In this document: piece after piece, positions 35,000 through 44,589 of the stretch
Position numbering within the stretch: the first letter of the stretch is position 1
How the letters are laid out: each line of letters starts with the position of its first letter
From: CPC320 sp002684375
GTDB lineage: Bacteria > Pseudomonadota > Alphaproteobacteria > Rhodobacterales > Rhodobacteraceae
Reading direction: 5' to 3'
Length of the DNA stretch: 64,000 nt
Assembly: GCA_965662545.1 (NCBI GenBank)
Contig: CBFIHZ010000011.1
Location: 36,098 to 100,097, forward strand
Translations under genes and position numbers: made by a program
Notes under the pieces: model-generated
Databases searched by the model: none
Seen by the model: the letters and a program-made list of their open reading frames with translations, nothing else
Told to the model about the DNA's origin: nothing

Positions 35000-36682
35000 C
35001 TAAGAGGTTAAAGAGGTTAAAATACCCGGTAGGTTCAGTCCGTGTTCAAGGGCGCAGGACCGGGCCGTCTCATAGCCGGCATCGGCATGGCGCATAACCC
35101 CGGTGGCGGGATCATTCCATAAAACCCGTCCAATCCGACGGGCGGCATCCTCTGTCCCATCGGCACAGATAACCATGCCCGAATGTTGACTAAACCCCAT
35201 CCCGACGCCACCGCCATGATGCAGCGACACCCAAGTGGCCCCGGATGCCGTGTTCAACAGCGCATTCAACAAAGGCCAGTCTGACACGGCATCAGAGCCA
35301 TCTATCATGGCTTCTGTTTCACGATTGGGCGAAGCAACTGAGCCCGCGTCCAAGTGGTCGCGTCCAATAACAATAGGGGCTTTTAAGCTGCCGTCGCGTA
35401 CCATTTCGTTGAACGCCAGTCCAAGTTTGTGGCGTACGCCAAGACCGACCCAGCAGATGCGCGCAGGCAACCCTTGAAAGGCGATCCTGTCCCGCGCCAT
35501 ATCCAGCCAATTGTGCAGGTGCCTGTCTTCGGGCAGTAACTCTTTGACCTTTTGATCGGTTTTGTAGATATCCTCGGGGTCTCCGGACAGCGCCGCCCAG
35601 CGGAACGGCCCGACACCGCGACAAAACAGCGGCCGGATATAGGCGGGCACAAACCCGGGAAAATCAAAGGCGTTTGTCAGGCCTTCTTCCAGCGCCACTT
35701 GGCGGATATTATTGCCGTAATCCAGCGTAGGAACCCCGGCTTTCCAGAAGTCAACCATCGCTGCCACCTGAATTTTCATGCTGGCGCGCGCAGCTTTTTC
35801 GACGTTTTTTGGCGCGTTTTCGCGTCCTTCGCGCCATTGTGCCATGCTCCACCCCTGCGGCAGATAGCCATTGGTTGGGTCGTGGGCGCTGGTTTGGTCG
35901 GTTACGATGTCTGGCCGAATGCCACGTCTGACCAGTTCGGGAAAGATATCGGCGGCATTGCCCAACAGCCCCACCGATTTTGCCTCACCGGCTTTGGTCC
36001 ATTGCCCGATCATATCGAGGGCCTCGTCAAGTGTCTCTGCCCTCTCGTCGACGTATTTTGTGCGCAGTCGAAAATCGATACTGTCAGAATTGCATTCAAC
36101 GGCCAGACAGCAGGCCCCGGCCATCACCGCGGCAAGCGGCTGTGCACCACCCATACCGCCCAAACCGCCGGTGAGAATCCATTTGCCTTTGAGGTTGCCG
36201 TCATAGTGTTGCCGACCTGCTTCGACGAAGGTTTCATAGGTACCCTGCACGATGCCCTGACTGCCGATATAGATCCATGACCCAGCCGTCATCTGGCCGT
36301 ACATCGCCAAACCCTTTTTATCGAGGAGGTTAAAGTGATCCCAATTTGCCCAATGCGGCACCAGATTGGAATTGGCAATTAACACGCGCGGAGCGTCTTT
36401 ATGGGTTTGAAAGACGCCAACTGGCTTGCCTGATTGTACCAAAAGTGTCTGATCCTCTTCGAGATCTTTGAGGCTCGCAACGATTTGATCGAAATCTTTC
36501 CAAGTTCGCGCTGCGCGACCGATCCCGCCATAAACAACCAACTCATGGGGGTTTTCGGCGACGTCTGGATGCAGATTGTTCATCAGCATGCGCATCGGGG
36601 CCTCTGTCAGCCAGCTTTTGGCGGTCAGTTTGGTCCCGGTTGCGGGAAAAACATTGCGGGTATTCTTGCGGGCATCGCTCAT
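35000..36682 (-). CDS. hutU: Urocanate hydratase
   Basis: 560 residues, normal urocanase length. NAD+-binding 'LTGGLGGMGGAQPLAAVMAG', the active-site region 'TDQTSAHDPTNGYLPQGW', 'YGNNIRQVALEEG', 'FPGFVPAYIRPLFCRG' (catalytic Cys segment) and 'SLHHGGGVGMGFSQHSGMV' are all present. It converts urocanate to 4-imidazolone-5-propionate in the cytosol, step 2 of histidine degradation. It follows hutH by 163 bases on the same strand; no other gene fits in that gap. Confidence 0.97.
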   Translation of the reverse strand: MSDARKNTRNVFPATGTKLTAKSWLTEAPMRMLMNNLHPDVAENPHELVVYGGIGRAARTWKDFDQIVASLKDLEEDQTLLVQSGKPVGVFQTHKDAPRVLIANSNLVPHWANWDHFNLLDKKGLAMYGQMTAGSWIYIGSQGIVQGTYETFVEAGRQHYDGNLKGKWILTGGLGGMGGAQPLAAVMAGACCLAVECNSDSIDFRLRTKYVDERAETLDEALDMIGQWTKAGEAKSVGLLGNAADIFPELVRRGIRPDIVTDQTSAHDPTNGYLPQGWSMAQWREGRENAPKNVEKAARASMKIQVAAMVDFWKAGVPTLDYGNNIRQVALEEGLTNAFDFPGFVPAYIRPLFCRGVGPFRWAALSGDPEDIYKTDQKVKELLPEDRHLHNWLDMARDRIAFQGLPARICWVGLGVRHKLGLAFNEMVRDGSLKAPIVIGRDHLDAGSVASPNRETEAMIDGSDAVSDWPLLNALLNTASGATWVSLHHGGGVGMGFSQHSGMVICADGTEDAARRIGRVLWNDPATGVMRHADAGYETARSCALEHGLNLPGILTSLTS

Positions 36683-36845
36683 GACAGGCCTCTTGGCGTT
36701 GGGACCAGTTTGGCCCGGGTTAAGGAGGGATGGGTCTTATTCTTGTGTCGCAGCTCAGCCGGTACGCACATGTTTCGCAAACAGGGATCTGGGTGTTGCA
36801 TGCTGAAACCGCGCAGACCTTGACACGGGTAAAAGGGGGGCGAAG

Positions 36846-38384
36846 TCATAAGGCAATATCCGGCATTTCAATCTGTGCCGCTGCGATCAGGGCACCGCTT
36901 GCAATCAACGCACGGGCCCGTTTCAGATCAGGGGCAAGATAACGATCCTCGCCCAGTGGGGCGATATCTTCGCGCAAACGGGCGACCACGCGCTGCAGGG
37001 GCTGGCTGGTTGCCAGTGGCGCACGAAAATCAATACCCTGCGCCGCACAAAGTAATTCGACGCCTAGAATATGTTCAAGGTTTTCGACCATTTGCCCCAG
37101 ACGCCGCGCGCCATGGGCGGCCATGCTGACGTGATCTTCCTGATTGGCGCTGGTCGGTGTGCTGTCGGTCACGCAGGGGTTGGCGAGGTGTTTATTTTCG
37201 CTCATGAGCGCCGCTGTAGTGACTTCGGCGATCATGTACCCGCTGTTCAGGCCCGGATCAGAGGTCAGAAAGGGTGGCAGATTAAAGCTGAGAACCGGGT
37301 CGACGATCAAGGCTACGCGGCGCTGGGCGATTGCGCCAATTTCGGCGATGGCCAGCGCGATCATATCTGCGGCAAAGCCCACAGGCTCTGCATGGAAATT
37401 GCCGCCAGAAACGATCAAATCCGCATCGGTCAGAACCAGTGGGTTGTCGGTTGCTGCATTTGCCTCGGTTTGCAGGGTTTGGGCTGCCATCCGCAAAACG
37501 TCAATTGCCGCGCCCGAAACCTGTGGCTGGCAGCGGATACAATATGGATCTTGCACCCGTAGATCCCCCTCAACATGGCTGTCGCGGATTTCTGAACCCG
37601 CAAGCAACGCGCGCATCGTTTCTGCCGCCTGAATTTGGCCCCGATGCCCGCGTAACTTATGGATTTGTGGATGTAGAGGCGCGGTTGAGCCCATAATTGC
37701 ATCCGTTGATAAGGCCGAGGTGACCAAGGCAGATTGGGCGCTTTGCCAGGCGCCGAACAGTCCCGCCAAAGCAAAGGCTGTTGAAAACTGCGTGCCGTTG
37801 ATCAGAGCCAGCCCCTCTTTTGGGCCGAGCTGCAACGGGGTCAGACCTGCTGTTGCCAGCGCTTTGTCTCCGGGCATAATCTGGCCATTAAAATGTGCCT
37901 CGCCGGCTCCCATCATCACCGCTGCCAAATGCGCAAGCGGTGCCAGATCTCCAGAGGCCCCAACCGAACCTTGTGCCGGAATGACTGGGGTTACCGCTTT
38001 GTCGAGCATGTCCTCGAGCAGATGAACCAGATCGAGACGCACGCCCGAGGCACCGCGCCCCAGACTGAGTAGCTTCAGTGCCATCAGCAGCCGCGCATGG
38101 CGGCGCGGAATCGCCGGACCAACCCCACAGCAATGAGATAAGATTAGGTTGCGCTGCAGATTGGCGGTGTCATGTGGAGCGATCTTGACGCTGGCAAGCT
38201 TGCCAAAGCCGGTGTTGACCCCGTAAATCGCCTCAGAGCCTTCACTGGCTTTGGTGATGGCGGCCTGGGCACGCTCTATGTCTACGTAACAGGCGGGATC
38301 AAGGCGAACTGGGGCCTCTTCCCAGTAAATTTCGGCAAGATCACTCAGGGTGACGGCACCCGGTTGAAGGATCAGGCAGTTCAA
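36846..38384 (-). CDS. hutH: Histidine ammonia-lyase
   Basis: 512 residues. The MIO prosthetic group forms from Ala143-Ser144-Gly145 in 'GSVGASGDLAPLAH'. The active-site Tyr loop 'YGVNTGFGKLA', 'NGTQFSTA', 'QDPYCIRCQPQVSG' and 'ENKHLANP...TSANQEDHVSM' follow. It removes ammonia from L-histidine to give urocanate, step 1. The start overlaps the hutI stop (ATGA), so the two are co-translated. Confidence 0.97.
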   Translation of the reverse strand: MNCLILQPGAVTLSDLAEIYWEEAPVRLDPACYVDIERAQAAITKASEGSEAIYGVNTGFGKLASVKIAPHDTANLQRNLILSHCCGVGPAIPRRHARLLMALKLLSLGRGASGVRLDLVHLLEDMLDKAVTPVIPAQGSVGASGDLAPLAHLAAVMMGAGEAHFNGQIMPGDKALATAGLTPLQLGPKEGLALINGTQFSTAFALAGLFGAWQSAQSALVTSALSTDAIMGSTAPLHPQIHKLRGHRGQIQAAETMRALLAGSEIRDSHVEGDLRVQDPYCIRCQPQVSGAAIDVLRMAAQTLQTEANAATDNPLVLTDADLIVSGGNFHAEPVGFAADMIALAIAEIGAIAQRRVALIVDPVLSFNLPPFLTSDPGLNSGYMIAEVTTAALMSENKHLANPCVTDSTPTSANQEDHVSMAAHGARRLGQMVENLEHILGVELLCAAQGIDFRAPLATSQPLQRVVARLREDIAPLGEDRYLAPDLKRARALIASGALIAAAQIEMPDIAL

Positions 38385-39586
38385 AACTCACCTCCAAAAA
38401 TGCGGGCATGCAGCGGGTTAAAGCCAATCCGATAGGACAACTCTGCAGGGTGCTGTACATTCCAAACCGCCAGATCGGCGCGGGCACCTGCCACGATCTG
38501 ACCACAATCTTTCAGACCAAGCGCCTTTGCAGCATTGCGTGTCACGCCGCAAAGGGCCTCTTCGGGGGTCATGCGAAATAACGTGCATGCCATGTTCATT
38601 GTAAGCAAAAGCGATGTCATGGGCGATGACCCGGGATTGCAGTCGCTGGCCAGTGCGATCGGCACAGCGCAGTCGCGCAGAGTGGATATGGGGGGGGCTT
38701 GCGTTTCGCGCAACGTGTAAAAGGCGCCCGGCAAAATGACCGCAACCGTTCCTGCACGTGCCATGGCAGCGACCCCCTCGACATCCAGATATTCGATATG
38801 ATCTGCCGAAAGTGCGCCGTATTGCGCTGCCATTTTTGCTCCGCCCAGATTGGATAATTGTTCAGCGTGAATTTTGACCGGTAACCCCAAGGCACGAGCT
38901 GCGTCAAAAACCCGTGCGACTTGCGCAGGTTGAAAAGCGATGCCCTCGCAAAAAGCGTCCACCGCATCGACAAGGCCCTGTGTATGTGCGAGGTGCAGCG
39001 TCGGGATGCAGACCGTATCGATATAGGTATCCTCGCGGCCGGTATATTCGGGTGGAACCGCATGGGCCCCCAGATAGGTTGTGGTGATGTGAATGCCGCG
39101 CAGTTGAGCAATCTGGCGCGCCGCACGCAGCATTTTGAGTTCGTCTTCTTGGTTTAGGCCGTAACCGGATTTAATCTCGATCGTGGACACACCCTCGGCG
39201 ATCAACGCATCCACCCTCGGTAAAGCCGCGCTTACCAAGGCCTCTTGCGTTGCAGCGCGGGTGGCTTCGACCGTGGACACAATACCGCCGCCCGCGCGCG
39301 CCACCTGTTCGTAACTTGCGCCATTCAGGCGCATTTCAAACTCGCGCGCACGGTTGCCCGCAAAAACTACATGGGTGTGACAGTCGATTAATGCTGGCGT
39401 AACTAACCTGCCTTCGACATCAATGTGTTCGGCATCTTGATACTTTTGTGGTGCATCTGTGGCTTGTCCAGACCAGATAATGCGATCATTTTTTAGAACA
39501 ATCACTGCGTCTTTAATCAACCCGTAGGGCGTGCCGTTTGCGAGCATCGTGGCGAGGTGACAGTTTTTTAGGACCTTGTAAGACAC
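38381..39586 (-). CDS. hutI: Imidazolonepropionase
   Basis: About 401 residues if started at GTG 39586 ('VSYKVLKNCHLATM'), which matches the usual N-terminus. The frame is open to an ATG at 39655, but that would leave 18 bases to the divergent hutF and place the candidate operator inside the gene. Amidohydrolase metal site: 'IDCHTHVVFAGNR', 'YLGAHAVPPEY', 'KIHAEQLSN', 'ADHIEYLD' and 'LASDCNPG'. It hydrolyses 4-imidazolone-5-propionate to N-formimino-L-glutamate, step 3. First gene of the leftward hutI-hutH-hutU unit. Confidence 0.95.
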   Translation of the reverse strand: MSYKVLKNCHLATMLANGTPYGLIKDAVIVLKNDRIIWSGQATDAPQKYQDAEHIDVEGRLVTPALIDCHTHVVFAGNRAREFEMRLNGASYEQVARAGGGIVSTVEATRAATQEALVSAALPRVDALIAEGVSTIEIKSGYGLNQEDELKMLRAARQIAQLRGIHITTTYLGAHAVPPEYTGREDTYIDTVCIPTLHLAHTQGLVDAVDAFCEGIAFQPAQVARVFDAARALGLPVKIHAEQLSNLGGAKMAAQYGALSADHIEYLDVEGVAAMARAGTVAVILPGAFYTLRETQAPPISTLRDCAVPIALASDCNPGSSPMTSLLLTMNMACTLFRMTPEEALCGVTRNAAKALGLKDCGQIVAGARADLAVWNVQHPAELSYRIGFNPLHARIFGGEF

Positions 39587-39616
39587 TGGCTCCGTTCCAT
39601 AGTTAACTTGTAGATT

Positions 39617-39635
39617 GCAATACAGTTTGTATGCA
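39617..39635. promoter_or_regulatory. Inverted repeat between hutI and hutF, candidate HutC site
   Basis: ATACA (39620-39624) and TGTAT (39628-39632) flank GTT, with a near-symmetric extension (TGCA..GCA). It lies between the divergent hutI and hutF starts. Known HutC sites are palindromes of similar TGTAT/ATACA type; binding here is inferred. Confidence 0.45.
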
Positions 39636-39673
39636 TTTATATTTATTATGTCCATTCATAATAAGGTAGCAAG

Positions 39674-41038
39674 ATGAACATTTTTTCACGCCGGGCCAGA
39701 TTGGGCAATGCTTGGGCCGTCAATGTCAGATTGCGCATTGCGCAGGGTAAGATTGCCACGATCGCCAGTGCCGCAGAGCCTCAGGCAGGCGATGTTGTCG
39801 TTGATACCCTGCTTCCGGCGCTTGCCAACCTTCACAGTCATAGTTTTCAGCGGGCTATGGCCGGTATGACGGAATACCGTGCGCAGGACCGCGAAAGCTT
39901 TTGGACGTGGCGGACATTAATGTACCGCTTTCTCGATCATCTCAGCCCTGACCATATCGCGGCCATCGCGGCTTTGACATTTATGGAAATGCAAAAGGCT
40001 GGATACGCCGCGGTTGGTGAATTTCATTACGTCCACCATCAACCTGGCGGTCAGGCGTATGATAATCCCGCGGAACTGTCTTTGCAGATTATACAGGCCG
40101 CGGCTTTGACTGGGATAGGACTGACCCATTTACCCGTTCTATATACCTATGGTGGCCTGCAGGCGCAGCCGCTGGCCGGGGGACAATTGCGCTTTGGCAA
40201 TTCGGTCGACGCGTTTTGCGATATTGTTTCACTAAGCGAAAAGGCGATGGCCGCCTTGCCAGCCGACACGTGTATCGGCATTGCGCCGCATTCCCTGCGC
40301 GCCACATCCGAATCGGACCTGCGCCAGGCGTTGGACCTGCACGCCGGGATGCCGGTACACATGCATATTGCGGAACAAACTAAAGAGGTTGAAGAGGTGG
40401 CCGCAATGCGCGGTGCGCGGCCGGTTGAATGGGTGTTGGGGCAGTGTGAGGTAAATGAACAATGGTGTCTGATCCATGCCACGCATATGACTGAGAGCGA
40501 GACCGCAGCCCTTGCCAAAAGCGGTGCGGTGGCGGGGCTGTGTCCGATTACCGAAGCTAATTTGGGCGATGGCATCTTTAATGGCGCAAATTATGTCGCG
40601 CACGGTGGCACCTTTGGGATCGGGTCAGATTCTAATGTAAATATCTCTTTGACAGAGGAACTCAGGACGTTGGAATATTCGCAACGCCTCAGAGATCGGC
40701 AGCGCAATGTGATGGTGCCTGCAGCAGGGTCGGTCGGAGATGCGCTTTATTTCGGGGCGGCAAAAGGTGGCGCGCAGGCGTTGGCGCGGGATGCCGGACG
40801 GATAGAGGTTGGTGCATTGGCAGATCTTGTTGCGATTGACACGACAGATCCCGCAATCTGCGCCCTGTCGGACCAGCAGCTTCTTGACGGGTTGGTCTTT
40901 GCTGCAAAAGATACAGTGGTGACCGACCTGTGGTCTGCCGGACGTCATCAGGTAAGAGACCGGCGTCACGTTGCTGAAGATGAAATTATCGCGGCATATC
41001 GGAAGGCGATCACCGATCTGACACGCCGCTTGGGTTAG
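39674..41038 (+). CDS. hutF: Formimidoylglutamate deiminase
   Basis: 454 residues, amidohydrolase fold. Zn ligands in 'LANLHSHSFQRAMAG' (HxH), 'HMHIAEQTKEVEE', 'LIHATHMT' and 'GIGSDSNVNIS'. The catalytic Glu follows from 'HIAEQ'. It hydrolyses N-formimino-L-glutamate to N-formyl-L-glutamate and ammonia, the alternative step 4 used by pseudomonads and many alphaproteobacteria. The product requires N-formylglutamate deformylase (HutG), which is not in the window. The 3' end overlaps the convergent hutD by 29 bases. Confidence 0.94.
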   Translation: MNIFSRRARLGNAWAVNVRLRIAQGKIATIASAAEPQAGDVVVDTLLPALANLHSHSFQRAMAGMTEYRAQDRESFWTWRTLMYRFLDHLSPDHIAAIAALTFMEMQKAGYAAVGEFHYVHHQPGGQAYDNPAELSLQIIQAAALTGIGLTHLPVLYTYGGLQAQPLAGGQLRFGNSVDAFCDIVSLSEKAMAALPADTCIGIAPHSLRATSESDLRQALDLHAGMPVHMHIAEQTKEVEEVAAMRGARPVEWVLGQCEVNEQWCLIHATHMTESETAALAKSGAVAGLCPITEANLGDGIFNGANYVAHGGTFGIGSDSNVNISLTEELRTLEYSQRLRDRQRNVMVPAAGSVGDALYFGAAKGGAQALARDAGRIEVGALADLVAIDTTDPAICALSDQQLLDGLVFAAKDTVVTDLWSAGRHQVRDRRHVAEDEIIAAYRKAITDLTRRLG

Positions 41039-41597
41039 GCTTTATCCGGTTTAGCGCGTCCAATTGCACCTGCAAGCCAAGACTTGCCTCAGGTAGTTTT
41101 AGCCGGACCTCTGCGTGGTCAATTAACGCGATACTGCCGCAATCGAGAAATGTTTCCTGAATTTCAAGTACCCCACGCAGGCAATACACAGCGTATGTTC
41201 GGTTAGGGCGCGCTGGAAGGACCGTCGTCAGACCTGCATCCAGAATCTGCACACCGGCGGCGGTCAAGCGGGGATCGTAAATCACATTAAAGTTTTGAAC
41301 TGGGCCATCATAAAGTCTGCCTGTTATCGGGGTCGCGCCCGCAAAAGAAACCGGCGCGTTGCGGGCTGCATTTTGTGTCAGTTCACCGGCTTGCAACACC
41401 AGTCCCTCGCCCTCGATCACGGTCAATATGCGTGCCATTCCCGGAAATGTTGAAAAAATGCTGTCACAGGTCACCTTTGCAATACTCAATCGCCAGAAAT
41501 ATCCCTTTGGGCCATCTTTGCGCGCAATCTCACGCGTGGTTCCGGCGCCATTTTTCCACAGTGAGGACACAAACTCGGTCTGTGTAATTATTTTCAT
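41010..41597 (-). CDS. hutD: HutD-family cupin-like protein
   Basis: 195 residues. The HutD/Ves signature 'SSLWKNGAGTTREIARKD' opens the protein, followed by 'WRLSIAKVTCDSIFSTFPGMARILTVIEGEG' and 'FNVIYDP', typical for this double cupin-like fold. In pseudomonads HutD is needed for balanced growth on histidine and is thought to limit pathway over-expression, possibly by binding formylglutamate-like ligands. Located between hutF (convergent) and hutC (divergent), which supports the call. Confidence 0.9.
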   Translation of the reverse strand: MKIITQTEFVSSLWKNGAGTTREIARKDGPKGYFWRLSIAKVTCDSIFSTFPGMARILTVIEGEGLVLQAGELTQNAARNAPVSFAGATPITGRLYDGPVQNFNVIYDPRLTAAGVQILDAGLTTVLPARPNRTYAVYCLRGVLEIQETFLDCGSIALIDHAEVRLKLPEASLGLQVQLDALNRIKPNPSGVSDR

Positions 41598-41646
41598 GGC
41601 TTGCGCCTCTCCTATCTCGTAAACTATTTGAGGTTATTAGCATAAA

Positions 41647-41654
41647 GTCTAGAC
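41647..41654. promoter_or_regulatory. Palindrome in the hutD/hutC promoter gap
   Basis: GTCTAGAC is a perfect palindrome, extended by A/T-rich flanks (AAAGTCTAGACAAA), centred 23 bases before the GTG of hutC in a 75-base gap between divergent genes. It may be an autoregulatory operator; it differs from the TGTAT-type site before hutF. Confidence 0.35.
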
Positions 41655-41672
41655 AAATCGGAGCAGCGGCGC

Positions 41673-42374
41673 GTGGTTGGAACAAAAAGGATCAGTTATC
41701 AGGATATAAAAGCGCTGGCTCTGAAACGGATCAGGAATAAGACGTGGCCTCCAGGCAGTATAATGCCGGGCGAGGTGGACTTGGCTGAAGAATTCGGCTG
41801 TGCACGGGCGACCGTGAACAGAGCGATGCGGGAACTTGCTGACGAGGGTTTCATCGATCGCAAGCGCAAGGCTGGCACAAGGATCAAGTCTTCACCAACA
41901 CGGCATGCAAAATTTGCCATTCCACTGATCCGGGACGAGATTGAAAATTCGGGTGAAACCTATCGCTATGCTTTGATACGGCGGGATACCCCCAAGACAC
42001 CGGATTGGTTGAGGGCCCGATTGGCACTGTCGCTGCAGGCTGATATCTTACATTTGAAGTGTCTGCATTATGCCGGCAGCAAACCGTTTCAGTTCGAGGA
42101 TCGATGGATCAACCTTGACGCCGTTCCCAAGGCGGCAGGGCAAAACTTTGATACTATCGGCCCCAATGAATGGCTGGTCCAAGAGGTGCCGTTTACCGAG
42201 GCCGAGCTGACCTTCTCGTCTATGAGTGCCGACCTGCAAATTTCAGAATTGTTGGGCGTGAGCGAAGGGGCGGCGCTCTTTACGATTGAGCGTATAACTT
42301 GGTTGGAAACGCAGCCGATCACATTTGCTAAACTCCATTATTTTTCGGGGTATCAAATGACCTCGCGGCTATAG
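41673..42374 (+). CDS. hutC: Histidine utilisation repressor, GntR/HutC family
   Basis: 233 residues, GTG start. N-terminal winged helix: 'IKALALKRIRNKTWPPGSIMPGEVDLAEEFGCARATVNRAMRELADEGFIDRKRKAGTRI' pattern of GntR regulators. C-terminal UTRA ligand domain includes 'HLKCLHYAGSKPFQFEDRWINLDAVP' and the HutC-typical ending 'ITWLETQPITFAKLHYFSGYQMTSRL'. Expected to repress the hut operons and to be released by urocanate. Gene position next to hutD and hutF supports the assignment. Confidence 0.94.
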   Translation: MVGTKRISYQDIKALALKRIRNKTWPPGSIMPGEVDLAEEFGCARATVNRAMRELADEGFIDRKRKAGTRIKSSPTRHAKFAIPLIRDEIENSGETYRYALIRRDTPKTPDWLRARLALSLQADILHLKCLHYAGSKPFQFEDRWINLDAVPKAAGQNFDTIGPNEWLVQEVPFTEAELTFSSMSADLQISELLGVSEGAALFTIERITWLETQPITFAKLHYFSGYQMTSRL

Positions 42375-42449
42375 GAATTTGTGGGCGTTTAAATGTCTCC
42401 GCCAGCGCATTTTTGCGTCTATTATGAAAAAGGAATGACGGGTCTTAAG

Positions 42450-43385
42450 ATGATGAAAAACCTTCCATTCACGGCGCTTCGGACGCTGGAATCTGTGGTC
42501 CGGTTACATGGATTTGGTCGCGCAGCGGAAGAACTTAACGTCACCCAAAGCGCGGTCAGCCAGCAGATACGGGCGTTGGAAGACTGGACCGGGCACAAAT
42601 TGTTGTTTCGCGGGAGCGGCAAGACGATGCCCACGGACGTCGGGCTGCGGCTTGCGGCGGCTGTGCTGCAGGGTTTTGGTGTGGTTGAGACGGTCTGTGA
42701 CGATTTACGTGACCGCCGAATGGATGCAAAACGCGGCCTTGCTTTGGCCTCTCCACCCGGATTCGGTTATATTTGGCTCTTGCCGCGTTTGATAAATTTT
42801 GACGAAAGGTTTCCCGAGACGCCGGTGTCTTTGTCCACGGATGTCTATCTGCAGGATTGCAATGCCAATCAGGCAGATGTGATGATCTATTACGGTCTGG
42901 GAGGCTTTCCCGGATTGCACGCAGAGCTTTTAATGCAAGAAGCCATTTCTCCGGTTTGCGCACCCGAGGTTGCCAAAACTCTTGGCTCGATTGCCGATTT
43001 GGAACACCATACAATTCTAAGAGATGCGCTACAGAATGTTGGCAGTCCGCCCAGTTGGGAGTTTTGGGCAGAAGAAGCAGGTTTCACTCTGCCGCAACTG
43101 CCCTTAAGCCGGCAATTTGGGCAAGCCAATATGGTGATACAAGCCGCCATTCAGGGATTGGGTGTCGCGATGGGCCGCGGGCCTCTCGTGGCGGATGCTA
43201 TTGCACAAGGATTGCTGGTCTGCCCGTTTGAAAACGTTGTCGCGTCGCAATTTTCTTATTGGTTGGTTTGCCGGCACGACGCGTTAAAATCTCAAAAAGT
43301 TCGACTGTTTTGCGAATGGCTGCACGAACAAACGGCCGCCCAAGACGCCGAAAGTCTACGGGGTAATACGGTTCCGACGCACTAG
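42450..43385 (+). CDS. LysR-family transcriptional regulator (GcvA-like)
   Basis: About 311 residues from 'MMKNLPFTALRTLESVVRL'; in-frame ATGs at 42393 and 42435 are alternatives, and AAAAGGA just before 42435 leaves the start unsettled. The helix-turn-helix reads 'GFGRAAEELNVTQSAVSQQIRALEDWTGHKLLFRGSG'. The effector domain is the PBP2 type ('VYLQDCNANQADVMIYYGLG', 'GLGVAMGRGPLVADAI', 'FSYWLVCRHDA'), as in the GcvA/amino-acid group. No divergently transcribed target is adjacent. It could regulate the carboxymuconolactone-decarboxylase-like neighbour or distant genes. Confidence 0.9.
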   Translation: MMKNLPFTALRTLESVVRLHGFGRAAEELNVTQSAVSQQIRALEDWTGHKLLFRGSGKTMPTDVGLRLAAAVLQGFGVVETVCDDLRDRRMDAKRGLALASPPGFGYIWLLPRLINFDERFPETPVSLSTDVYLQDCNANQADVMIYYGLGGFPGLHAELLMQEAISPVCAPEVAKTLGSIADLEHHTILRDALQNVGSPPSWEFWAEEAGFTLPQLPLSRQFGQANMVIQAAIQGLGVAMGRGPLVADAIAQGLLVCPFENVVASQFSYWLVCRHDALKSQKVRLFCEWLHEQTAAQDAESLRGNTVPTH

Positions 43386-43409
43386 AGATCTGCTGCGGCT
43401 GACTTGATC

Positions 43410-43745
43410 TCAGGCGGTGAACTCATCGTAGGCTTCAAGTGCCTTTGCGCCAAAAGCGATTGAGGGGCCGCCGCCCATAAAGGCGATCATTTCCAAGGCT
43501 TCACAGAACTCCTCGCGGGTCGTTTCCAACCGGACCAATGATTTGACATGAAATCCGATGCAGCTTTCACAGCGTGTGGAAATGGCAATCCCAAGCGCAA
43601 TCAGCTCTTTGGTTTTCTCATCCAAGGCGCCGTTCTTTTTTGCAGCTTTTCCCATGAGGTTAAACCCGGCGAAAGTTTCGGGTGCTTCTTTTTGCAGCTT
43701 GCCCATGCGCTGCATTGTATCGTTTAGAAATGTCGTCCAGTTCAT
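43410..43745 (-). CDS. Carboxymuconolactone decarboxylase/AhpD-family protein
   Basis: 111 residues, all helical. The AhpD-type redox motif 'CESCIGFHVKSLVRL' (CxxC followed by His) and 'TREEFCEALEMIAFMGGGPSIAFG' identify the family. Members with CxxC act as alkylhydroperoxidase-like disulfide reductases, while true decarboxylases lack it. A peroxidase-like role is therefore more likely, though substrate and partner are unknown. Convergent with the LysR gene. Confidence 0.87.
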   Translation of the reverse strand: MNWTTFLNDTMQRMGKLQKEAPETFAGFNLMGKAAKKNGALDEKTKELIALGIAISTRCESCIGFHVKSLVRLETTREEFCEALEMIAFMGGGPSIAFGAKALEAYDEFTA

Positions 43746-44589
43746 TTTTGGCCTTTCTTTTTATGCGTCCGGTTTGAAACTCGATTTCAGACCTTGCAGA
43801 TCTGCCACCCTGTCCAATTCAGTCTTATTTGAAAAAGGACAGGATCACAATTTTTGGGCATTGAAAATAACCCTTTGGCCGGGGTGGGGCTTGCTATTGG
43901 GTCATTGAAATCCGAGCTTGGTTCAAGCCAAAGTTGCAGCTCAACAGTTTTGTCAAACGCTGCAGAGAAACCCCGCCACCCCAATAATCCATAAAAAGCT
44001 AAACACTGAATTTGGATGTCTCAGGTCCCCTGTATTCGAAGTAAACACTGCGATGGGGTGATCTTTATTCATGCGCCTTGATCAGGGTTTCAAGGACGGC
44101 TGTTTAAATGACAGTTCGATCAAAATAATCCGCGCAATTCTATTATGCTGGCAATGGGGTAAGGTGCGCCGTTATCTATATATTGGCCATGTGAAAAGAG
44201 GCATAAAACACAGCCGCGATGCGATTGGCGCTGTATTCTTCGTTTGGTAAAGAGACATTGCTGAAATTTAAGGACCGGGGCGTAAGGGTGGCCATGCAAA
44301 GGATATGTTGTGCCGTTCGAATGTTTTTTAATGCGAATGTTGTACAGCCTTGCTATCCGCCTTAGGCTCATGTTTGTTGGGTGTGGAACATTTTCTGTCG
44401 TTTCAGCCCAGTGATATCAGTATGAGGTGCAGTCCTCAGAGGTATTTGGCTTTTGCGCCGCGCAGATACAGATTTGAAATTATGAGGATCGTCAGGATAC
44501 TACCGCTTTGAAAACTGGACAGATCGTTGAAGATATCCGTCGCTTGATTCGTGGTGAACGATTCCAAAATCCCCAATGAGAGGAAGACC
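43746..44589. other. Long intergenic region before the class II aldolase gene
   Basis: About 840 bases in which I recognise no gene, repeat or RNA. Upstream of the aldolase start there is AGAGGAAG. Confidence 0.45.
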
